Below are positions 1 to 5,809 of a stretch of DNA of 29,211 bases, one piece after another (position 1 is the stretch's first letter; each line of letters starts with the position of its first letter). Position numbers and translations under genes: made by a program. Source of the DNA: a virus; IMG/VR virus record IMGVR_UViG_3300038418_000072, positions 1-29,211 of that record; one strand, 5' to 3'. The notes below the pieces were generated by a model, which saw only the letters and a program-made list of their open reading frames with translations, did no database searches and was not told the origin of the DNA.

Positions 1-90
1 GAGCAGGTTGGAAATGCGCTTGGTTGGCTCGATGTTGTTTCGGGAGACTTGGAAGGTGAAGGCTACACCATTGGGGCGGCAATTATGGGC
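1..90 (+). repeat. Left arm of 90-bp perfect inverted repeat
   Basis: Bases 1-90 are the exact reverse complement of 3018-3107. Both arms lie inside coding sequence for the same phage Dcm-like methyltransferase, in the stretch encoding EQVGNALGWL through AAIMG. Identity stops at base 91 here and below 3018 on the other side. The arm touches the window edge, so its true outer limit cannot be seen. Confidence 0.97.
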
Positions 91-444
91 GCACACAGCG
101 TCGGTGCGCCGCACATCAGACAACGCTTATGGTTCGTGGCCCACACCAAGCAGCAACGAGATGAGAACCAAGAGTGTGGAAACCTTGAGAAGACGGCGTG
201 CTGCATGTCTTCTCAAGTGGAAGAATGGAAACGGCTTCGGACTGACCCTTGGGAACGCTGTAACTATGTGGCTTGCTCCGATGGGCTACTACGGGGATTT
301 GAACCCGGCGCATTCCCGCTGGCTACAGGGCTTGCCCAGCGAGTGGGACGATTGCGGGGTTATGGTAACTGCATCGTTGCGCCGCAAGCGCAAGCGTTCA
401 TAGAATCCTATCTGGAAGTTATGAGTGAAGGGGGCCGAGAATGA
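1..444 (+). CDS. Phage Dcm-like C5-cytosine methyltransferase, 3' fragment
   Basis: The reading frame is open from base 1 (EQVGNALGWL...) to TGA at 442-444. It is the C-terminal half of a phage-type DNA cytosine-5 methyltransferase. It has the motif VIII-like segment GAPHIRQRLWFVAH and the usual C-terminal end EPGAFPLATGLAQRVGRLR-GYGN, the motif X region in this family. The N-terminal half, with motif I and the PCQ catalytic loop, is not upstream. It lies on the opposite strand at 3458-3000, and both halves share 90 bp of identical sequence. Joined across that repeat they would make one uninterrupted enzyme of roughly 265-270 residues. The stop overlaps the next ATG (ATGA at 441-444), so the fragment is coupled to the cassette downstream. 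It should not be active alone, because the catalytic Cys is missing. Confidence 0.85.
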   Translation, partial: EQVGNALGWLDVVSGDLEGEGYTIGAAIMGAHSVGAPHIRQRLWFVAHTKQQRDENQECGNLEKTACCMSSQVEEWKRLRTDPWERCNYVACSDGLLRGFEPGAFPLATGLAQRVGRLRGYGNCIVAPQAQAFIESYLEVMSEGGRE

Positions 445-1424
445 ATCCGATGATCAAACAGATCGTGGTTGAGCTTGACAACGGCGCGGCAAGCGCAAAA
501 CGGTTTAGAGTGGTTTCGCTTTTTTCGGGTTGCGGCGGGATGGATTTGGGCTTCCGTGGTGGCTTCACTATTTTCGGCTCTACTTACGAAAAACTCCCAT
601 TCGACATCATTTGGGCGAACGACATCAGCGAGCCAGCGTGCAAGACATACAGGAAAAACCTGGGCGAGCATATTATCTGCGATGATATTTGGAAGTTAAT
701 TGAGAGTAACTTTATTCCAAAAGCCGACGTGGTAATTGGCGGATTCCCGTGCCAAGACATTTCCATCAACGGGAAGGGCGCTGGCGTCAATGGCAATACG
801 AGGAGTGGGCTTTATCGGGCAATGATCAAGGTCGTTTCCCGGTGCAACCCAAGGGTTTTCGTGGCCGAGAATGTTAAGGCGTTGCTCCAGAGAAACAACA
901 GGGAGAGCTTGGCCCGAGTCGTTTCCGACTTCTCCGAACTTGGCTATAATCTTTCCTACAACCTATACCTAGCTGCCGACTACGGGGTCCCGCAGATGCG
1001 CGAGCGCATCTTCATAGTCGGGACACGTCAAGGCGTGAAGCCATTTCATCACCCTTGGTCGGTCATGCCGAGAGCCGACTGGAGAACATCTAAGTTCGCC
1101 ATCGGAGACTTGGAAGGCTTGCCGGAATCAGAGGAGAATAATCACATCTGGAGCCGCGCCGAGCGCAGTCCCGAGCAAGGGGACCGGCATATCAAGGCCG
1201 ACCAGCCATCGGACACGATTCGCGCTGAGTGTCACGGCAACATTCAATATCACTACGCCCTGCCCCGGCGTCTTTCCATGCGGGAAGCCGCGCGCATTCA
1301 GTCCTTCCCGGATAATTTCATTTTTGCGTGCAAGCTGCGAGAGACAGAAAGGCAAGTGGGCAATGCCGTTCCGCCCATTCTCGCGTGGCACATAGCCAAG
1401 GCGGTGAGCGAGTGCCTGTTGTGA
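441..1424 (+). CDS. DNA (cytosine-5)-methyltransferase of an RM cassette
   Basis: A complete 327-residue C5-methyltransferase that transfers a methyl group from SAM to cytosine in a specific DNA site. Its motifs run in canonical order: motif I LFSGCGGMDLGF (about residues 27-38), motif IV GGFPCQDIS with the catalytic Cys, motif VI ENVK, motif VIII QMRERIFIVG, motif IX RLSMREAARIQSFPD, and motif X RQVGNAVPP near the C terminus. The variable target-recognition region lies between VIII and IX. The ATG at 441 overlaps the stop of the preceding Dcm fragment, and the 3' end overlaps the endonuclease start. Being followed by a PD-(D/E)XK nuclease and a Vsr nickase, it is best read as the protective methylase of a type II restriction-modification system. 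Its target site cannot be told from sequence alone. Confidence 0.95.
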   Translation: MNPMIKQIVVELDNGAASAKRFRVVSLFSGCGGMDLGFRGGFTIFGSTYEKLPFDIIWANDISEPACKTYRKNLGEHIICDDIWKLIESNFIPKADVVIGGFPCQDISINGKGAGVNGNTRSGLYRAMIKVVSRCNPRVFVAENVKALLQRNNRESLARVVSDFSELGYNLSYNLYLAADYGVPQMRERIFIVGTRQGVKPFHHPWSVMPRADWRTSKFAIGDLEGLPESEENNHIWSRAERSPEQGDRHIKADQPSDTIRAECHGNIQYHYALPRRLSMREAARIQSFPDNFIFACKLRETERQVGNAVPPILAWHIAKAVSECLL

Positions 1425-2488
1425 TCGAACGGGAAGAATTCGAGGGCATCCTTGCCGATGCCGTGAGGCTCCTGAACGCGGACGTTCGGACGAGCAAGGA
1501 CTATCATGACCCCAAGGCATTCGAGGAGCGAGTGTGCGAGGTTCTTCAAGAAGTAGCCGAAGGACGCTCAATAAAAATCAAGCCTACCTTTCATCCTAAC
1601 GCCTTTCCAGACATAGTGGCCAACGGCTACGGTATCGAAGTGAAAACCACGAACAAGGAATCATGGCTAAGTGTCGGCAATAGCGTTTTCGAGTCAATGC
1701 GAGAACCCGGCCTGGAGCGCCTTTACGTTGTATTCGGAAAGTTCGGCGGGATGCCGAGCGTCAAATGGGGCAGATACGAGGAAAGAATTACTCATGTAAG
1801 AATCTCGCACGCTCCACGCTTCGTGCTGGAAATGGACAGGGAACCGCCATCCTCGCTGTTCGACCACATGAAGATCACCTATGATGAGTTCTCGCAGCTC
1901 TCGCCCGAAGAGAAGATGAAGCACATTCGCAAGTACGAGCGGGACAGGCTGAAGCCGGGAGAGAGCCTTTGGTGGATGGAAGACGAGCGCGCCGACGAAG
2001 GATTGCCAGTGGCCGTGCGCTTGTACACGTCGCTGAGCAAGGAAGAAAAAATCAAGTTACGCGCCGAAGCCGCGCTACTGTTCCCGCAAGTCGTCAAGGG
2101 CGGGCGAGCTAAGCATAAATATGAGGACGCGGCGCTTTACTTCCTAAGCCGACACAACGTCATAGCAGCGCAGACCCGAGACCTTTTCTCCGCTGGCAGC
2201 GTCGCTGGGAAGGAAAGAGGCGGGTTGTACGTCCCGCGCTCTCTGAAAAAGATCGAGGCTGCAATGATCGAGGCAGCCGAAACACTGCCCGACGTGGTGT
2301 TCGAGGAGTATTGGAACGCAGTTGTGCCCCGCGAGGGACGTATCCCATATTGGCTGCGGCTCGCGGACTCCTATGCCAAAGGCTGGAAGCCATCGGACCA
2401 TCTTTTCATCGAATATAGGAAAGGCAAGAAGGGAAATGAAACCAGCGCCGAACGTCCCAGGCAATACACCTTGGGAAAAATTCGATAA
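1412..2488 (+). CDS. Putative type II restriction endonuclease (PD-(D/E)XK)
   Basis: A 358-residue protein taken from GTG 1412, which has an AAGGCGG ribosome-binding site 7 nt upstream. A second GTG at 1421 overlaps the methylase stop and is the alternative start. The N-terminal third carries a PD-(D/E)XK nuclease signature: NAFPDIVANGYGIEVKTT, with P66-D67, E76 and K78 as candidate metal-binding and catalytic residues. Helical segments precede it (FEERVCEVLQEVAEG). The rest is rich in charged residues, shows no motif I recognise, and may hold the DNA-recognition part. Position directly between a C5-methylase and Vsr makes cognate restriction endonuclease the best reading. Specificity is unknown, and the family was not matched by a search. 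Confidence 0.8.
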   Translation: MPVVIEREEFEGILADAVRLLNADVRTSKDYHDPKAFEERVCEVLQEVAEGRSIKIKPTFHPNAFPDIVANGYGIEVKTTNKESWLSVGNSVFESMREPGLERLYVVFGKFGGMPSVKWGRYEERITHVRISHAPRFVLEMDREPPSSLFDHMKITYDEFSQLSPEEKMKHIRKYERDRLKPGESLWWMEDERADEGLPVAVRLYTSLSKEEKIKLRAEAALLFPQVVKGGRAKHKYEDAALYFLSRHNVIAAQTRDLFSAGSVAGKERGGLYVPRSLKKIEAAMIEAAETLPDVVFEEYWNAVVPREGRIPYWLRLADSYAKGWKPSDHLFIEYRKGKKGNETSAERPRQYTLGKIR

Positions 2489-2594
2489 CGCCGTCGCGGG
2501 CATTTTCAAGGTTTCCAAAGAGGCGTTTATAAAGGAAGAGGCTAGGGTGAGGCGGCAACGAAAAAGAAACCGACTGAGGAAGTTGGCCAATTGA
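2436..2594 (+). CDS. Small basic protein, unknown function
   Basis: A 52-residue ORF from ATG 2436 inside the 3' end of the endonuclease gene, ending in TGA at 2592-2594. It contains TPWEKFDNAVAGIFKVSKE followed by a very basic tail (RRQRKRNRLRKL). This general pattern, a short N-terminal KFD-N helix plus a basic tail, occurs in many small phage proteins of unknown role. The overlap with the endonuclease is about 50 nt, in another frame. Its stop region (ATTGA) overlaps the proposed upstream Vsr start. Confidence is moderate because there is no strong ribosome-binding site beyond a weak AAGGG. Confidence 0.5.
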   Translation: MKPAPNVPGNTPWEKFDNAVAGIFKVSKEAFIKEEARVRRQRKRNRLRKLAN

Positions 2595-2625
2595 CACGCT
2601 CACTCAGGCTCAGCGAAGCGAGCGC

Positions 2626-2997
2626 ATGAGCCGCGTCCGCTCTAAGAATACCAGGCCGGAATTGATTGTGCGCCGCCTCATCCGCACCTTGGGCTTTCGC
2701 TTTCGAACTTATGGCAAGCATCTTCCAGGCAAGCCCGATGTGTTTTTCCCAACGCGGAAATTAGCGATCTTTGTGCATGGCTGCTTTTGGCATCGTCACG
2801 GCACGCGATGCCGACTAACGAGACTACCCAAGTCCCGCCTAGATTACTGGATTCCCAAGCTAGAGAGAAATAGGCGCAGGGACATTGCGGAACATAGAAA
2901 GCTGCGAAAAGCCGGATGGCGCACACTGGTCATTTGGGAGTGCCAACTGAAAGAAAGCGATAAAATAGAACGGCGGCTCACTGCTTTCCTGGCGTAG
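2626..2997 (+). CDS. vsr: Very short patch repair endonuclease Vsr
   Basis: A mismatch-specific nicking endonuclease of the Vsr family. These enzymes cut 5' of the T in T:G mismatches that arise when 5-methylcytosine deaminates, protecting the methylated site. The protein shows MSRVRSKNTRPE near the N terminus, then GKPDVFFPTRKLAIFVHGCFWHRH, which holds the active-site Asp, the HGCFWH block and metal or catalytic His residues, and GWRTLVIWECQL at the C terminus. From ATG 2626 it is 123 residues, a little short for the family. In-frame codons upstream encode DTLTQAQRSER, which matches the usual Vsr N terminus, so translation probably begins at a non-ATG codon near 2590. Placement after a C5-methylase and a nuclease is the classic Vsr context. 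Confidence 0.93.
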   Translation: MSRVRSKNTRPELIVRRLIRTLGFRFRTYGKHLPGKPDVFFPTRKLAIFVHGCFWHRHGTRCRLTRLPKSRLDYWIPKLERNRRRDIAEHRKLRKAGWRTLVIWECQLKESDKIERRLTAFLA

Positions 2998-2999
2998 GA

Positions 3000-3458
3000 T
3001 TAGCCAAGTATATTGTTGCCCATAATTGCCGCCCCAATGGTGTAGCCTTCACCTTCCAAGTCTCCCGAAACAACATCGAGCCAACCAAGCGCATTTCCAA
3101 CCTGCTCGCCAAAGATTGTGACAGGGCTATACTCTCTGACGAGCCTGAACCACTCAGGCCATAAGTGGCGGGGGTCTGTAAAGCCTTTTTGCTTCCCCGC
3201 CGTCGAGAAGGGTTGGCAGGGGCAGCTTCCAGTCCAGCATTCGATGTTATCTGGCCATCCTGCTTGCCTGAGAGCATAACTCCAAACTCCTATCCCCGCA
3301 AAGAAGTGATGCTGCGTGTAGCCATGCAAATCATGCAACTGGACTTCCGCAATGGACCTCTCGTCCACATCCCCATCTGCTATTAATGCAGTTTTGATAA
3401 GTTCCCGCAGCCAAGCGGCGGCGAAGGGGTCAAACTCATTGTAGTACGCCCCGCTCAT
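3000..3458 (-). pseudogene. Phage Dcm-like methyltransferase, 5' fragment truncated at the inverted repeat
   Basis: The N-terminal half (152 residues) of the same phage Dcm whose C-terminal half lies at 1-444 (+). It shows motif I HHFFAGIGVWSYALRQAGWP and motif IV TGSCPCQPFSTAGKQKG with the catalytic Cys. It also has the phage-type GEQV in place of the ENV of motif VI. After the 90-bp repeat the frame continues only into NNILG and a stop at 3000-3002, so motifs VIII-X are lost. The start ATG at 3458 overlaps the stop of the upstream gene (ATGA), showing that it was the next member of the leftward operon. If the 91-3017 segment were flipped, this frame would run directly into GAPHIRQRLWFV and form an intact enzyme. 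Confidence 0.85.
3018..3107 (-). repeat. Right arm of 90-bp perfect inverted repeat
   Basis: Exact reverse complement of bases 1-90. Bases just inside this arm (3008-3017) do not match the bases following the left arm (91 onward), so identity ends sharply at the inner edge. Only 20 bp (2998-3017) separate the Vsr stop codon from this arm. Confidence 0.97.
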
Positions 3459-3853
3459 CCAAGCCTAGCCTCTTCGCTGTCATTTTTCACTCCCGTTGCG
3501 AGGAATTGTCTATGCTTCTCCTCTGGTGCACTGGACAAATGACTGCATAGATACAAAGGGCCGTCCCAATGAGATACTGTCTTGGACACGACCTCCATCT
3601 CGATGGGGAACGCGCGCCTTAGCCACGCCGGGAAATAGTCCATCTTGAAATGTTGCCAGGCAGTCTTAGGATAAGCGAACTCCACTACCTGCTCTCGCTT
3701 GATGGCTGGGTATCTGTTGACTTGCAACCAAGTTCTTAGTGAGTATATGCCATCCCGCAGGGCTAGTTCTAACCTGTCTCGCACGCCTTTGGGTAGTACG
3801 ATGGCAACCGGGAATTCGCTAAGGGATTGAACCTGCTCTTTGTCATCAGCCAT
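3455..3853 (-). CDS. Hypothetical phage protein
   Basis: A 132-residue soluble protein with no motif I recognise. It begins MADDKEQVQSLSEFP and has an Arg/Trp-rich middle (RTWLQVNRYPAIKREQVVEF, then AWQHFKMDYFPAWLRRAFP) that suggests a small alpha/beta fold. It has no signal peptide or membrane segment. The ATG at 3853 overlaps the end of the upstream methyltransferase by 8 nt. Its stop overlaps the start of the Dcm fragment by 4 nt, so it sits firmly within the leftward operon of DNA-modification genes. Confidence 0.75.
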   Translation of the reverse strand: MADDKEQVQSLSEFPVAIVLPKGVRDRLELALRDGIYSLRTWLQVNRYPAIKREQVVEFAYPKTAWQHFKMDYFPAWLRRAFPIEMEVVSKTVSHWDGPLYLCSHLSSAPEEKHRQFLATGVKNDSEEARLG

Positions 3854-4340
3854 TCTTCGTCTCCACTGTTACGATGGTATCGTTGTGGCAAGCTCCGTGG
3901 CACAATAGCAGCACTCGCTGTAACCCAAAGCCACGGGTCTTGCCAATCCCGCAGGAGTCCCACCCAAAGCAGATGGCCTTGCCCCCCACTCTAACCACGC
4001 GGGCTACCTCATCCTTGCACTTCGCCCAATATTCAGCCCGTCCAGCCGTTCCACCTTGCATGGGCTTATACTTCCTGAGAGCCTGCTCATGTGAGTAAGG
4101 CGGGTCAAACAGCACCCCATCCACGCAGCGTTCGGGTATCTCGCGCAGGAAGTCTAGCGCATCCAAGTGGTAGTCAGCGGGTATGGATTCGTCTGCATCG
4201 TTGCGCAGATGCGCGGGGCTGGCGATGCCACAGAATGGGTCTGCCCACTCACCCTGCATTTCTTCAGCAAGCAGTGCGCTTACTGCCTTCATTTTGAAGG
4301 TGTACTTATTTGGCATTTCCCACTTGCGCTCAATCAGCAT
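3846..4340 (-). CDS. Phage DPPY-type DNA methyltransferase-like protein
   Basis: A 164-residue protein with motif IV DPPY (GVLFDPPYSHEQ, about residues 80-91), typical of N6-adenine or N4-cytosine amino-methyltransferases. It opens with a block near EWADPFCGIASPAHLRND, resembling a shortened SAM-binding motif I. It continues through RVVRVGGKAICFGWDSCGIG and ends with CHGACHNDTIVTVE. This arrangement is a known small phage family annotated as adenine-specific methylase or SAM-dependent methyltransferase. It is much shorter than chromosomal enzymes and has no separate target-recognition domain. The start ATG at 4340 overlaps the preceding gene by 11 nt. It could methylate DNA against restriction or alter a modified base; substrate is not shown by the sequence. 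Confidence 0.8.
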   Translation of the reverse strand: MLIERKWEMPNKYTFKMKAVSALLAEEMQGEWADPFCGIASPAHLRNDADESIPADYHLDALDFLREIPERCVDGVLFDPPYSHEQALRKYKPMQGGTAGRAEYWAKCKDEVARVVRVGGKAICFGWDSCGIGKTRGFGLQRVLLLCHGACHNDTIVTVETKNG

Positions 4341-4719
4341 CAGCCGCTTCCTTTGCCGCTTCTGACTTCCTGTAAGTTGTTGGCCTCAATAGCACTGGTG
4401 GGCTAACCGATATCCCCTGTGCCGCATCCAGTGCCGCATGGAGTTCCCACTCACCGCCGCAATTGCAGCACACCACCCAAATAGCGCCGTCGGCCAGCCT
4501 CTCGACGTAATCGAAGGTGTGCGAGACCCAATCATCTGCTCCTGGCGTGCCTACGGTGCATACTGGGCAGTGAGGCGGAAAGTAGCAGCCAGTGGGTCTA
4601 GCGCGCCATAGGTCAATAAGCACTTGCACTCTAGCGATGCAGCCATGGTCGTCACAGACAGCGGGTGCATCATTCTGGCTAGCTCCGCCACCAAGCGGCA
4701 TGAGAATACCATGGCGCAT
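4330..4719 (-). CDS. Hypothetical zinc-ribbon-like phage protein
   Basis: 129 residues. Cysteine pairs CPVC (about residue 51) and CCNC (about residue 84) are spaced like a zinc ribbon, and a further Cys pair lies near the N terminus (CDDHGC). I recognise no enzyme motif. The N terminus MRHGILMPLGGGASQNDAP resembles that of the neighbouring upstream protein, MHPGIILPMGGGAGQRDKP, pointing to a shared leader module. It starts at ATG 4719, six bases after the upstream stop, and overlaps the methyltransferase start downstream. It is likely a small DNA- or protein-binding accessory protein of the early operon, but this is inference. Confidence 0.7.
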   Translation of the reverse strand: MRHGILMPLGGGASQNDAPAVCDDHGCIARVQVLIDLWRARPTGCYFPPHCPVCTVGTPGADDWVSHTFDYVERLADGAIWVVCCNCGGEWELHAALDAAQGISVSPPVLLRPTTYRKSEAAKEAADAD

Positions 4720-4725
4720 TCCGCC

Positions 4726-5007
4726 CTACATTTCACGCCTCAGTACTGGCTTGATGGTGCGAAAACCGATTGCATCTGCATTGGAGTCCGCTTTTTTGTC
4801 CTCACTCACAAACACAGATTCAATTTCACTTTCAGGTTCTTTTTCCAGCGCCTCCTTGACGGAGTTGGCTTTGACATATCTTTGAATGCAATAACGCTTA
4901 GGCTTATCCACTGTTAGCTCCTCCAAGTAGTCGTATAATGTCCGGGCATATGGCTTATCACGCTGGCCAGCTCCCCCTCCCATTGGCAGAATGATACCGG
5001 GATGCAA
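4726..5007 (-). CDS. Hypothetical phage protein with TTG start
   Basis: 93 residues from TTG 5007, chosen because GGAG lies about 6 nt upstream and the codon sits one base after the preceding stop (TAGATTG). The N terminus HPGIILPMGGGAGQRDKP is alike in pattern to that of the next gene. The middle, RTLYDYLEELTVDKPKRYCI, and the acidic stretch EALEKEPESEIESVFVSED suggest a small helical protein. No function is recognised. Confidence 0.65.
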   Translation of the reverse strand: MHPGIILPMGGGAGQRDKPYARTLYDYLEELTVDKPKRYCIQRYVKANSVKEALEKEPESEIESVFVSEDKKADSNADAIGFRTIKPVLRREM

Positions 5008-5008
5008 T

Positions 5009-5809
5009 CTATCTCCAAGGCTTCAAGCATTTGGTGCATGGCCCACACCTATAGTTCTCCGACTGCCCAAAGAAATCAGGCGGGCATACCATCCTGCGCT
5101 GCTGAGGGTTAAGAGACTGCCACCAGGGAGCGCTCGTGGGGTCATCCAGCTCCCGACCCCGCAGGCTGTAATCAGGGAAGATGACAGAGCCCCTTGGCAG
5201 CTCCGGCATAGTGCCATCCACTGTCAGGTAGCACAACCGCAACCCATACCTATTATGCGCGGCCAGAGCCTCTTGCCAATTATCTTGGTCAGCAGATAGA
5301 TTGACCACAAGGTTGCGGGACTGCGGTTTGACTAAGGGTTCTATGAAAGAGAAGGAGCGAGTGTAAATCCAGAAGGGCACTCCCGTGGCCAGCCAACAGA
5401 CCTCAGCGATGAACCGGGCATGGCTGAGCGAGAAGATGTCCCCGGATACGTGCCAGCGAAATCCCTTGGGAGCATTAGCGCGAATGTAAGAAGCGAATAT
5501 TTGCGCCCCTAGCCAGCGGACAGATTTGTCCTCCAGCATCTTCGCTAAGGACTGCTGGTTGGTGACGTAGCACTGGTACAGCTCTGGGTTGTTGGCTTTG
5601 AGGCCATGAACGTAGCAAGTACGTAGGCAAGTCTGGGTAGCGAAGGGACAGGTATCGACATGTGGTAGTGAGAAGGAATTGGCCACAGGATCGGCGAAGG
5701 TGCCATTCTCGCGGGTTATCTTGGAGTTCCCATCGAACCAGAACTCCAGCACGTTGCCGTTGGGCTGCTTAACCTCTATGCGCTTGCGGGTGAAGTTGGT
5801 TGGGGTCAC
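5009..5809 (-). CDS. Gp88-like Cys-rich phage protein
   Basis: 266 residues from GTG 5809, which overlaps the upstream TAG by one base (TAGTG) and has AAGAGG about 8 nt upstream. The longer in-frame extension to 5989 would lie wholly within the metallophosphoesterase gene and is rejected. The N-terminal half has TCPFATQTCLRTCYV, a C-x6-C-x3-C cluster, after a GNSK-like block. The middle has WHVSGDIFS and a TRSFSF segment. The C terminus has a second cluster, CPPDFFGQSENYRCGPCTKC. This matches the layout of the mycobacteriophage Gene product 88 group, whose members pair an N-terminal Cys cluster with an RWHVxGD motif. The clusters may bind iron-sulfur or zinc. Biochemical role is unknown. Confidence 0.75.
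   Translation of the reverse strand: MTPTNFTRKRIEVKQPNGNVLEFWFDGNSKITRENGTFADPVANSFSLPHVDTCPFATQTCLRTCYVHGLKANNPELYQCYVTNQQSLAKMLEDKSVRWLGAQIFASYIRANAPKGFRWHVSGDIFSLSHARFIAEVCWLATGVPFWIYTRSFSFIEPLVKPQSRNLVVNLSADQDNWQEALAAHNRYGLRLCYLTVDGTMPELPRGSVIFPDYSLRGRELDDPTSAPWWQSLNPQQRRMVCPPDFFGQSENYRCGPCTKCLKPWR

Noticed and set aside
1-3107. Insertion sequence or transposon with terminal inverted repeats
   Set aside because: No transposase lies between the 90-bp arms, both arms are coding sequence of the same Dcm, and no target duplication is visible.
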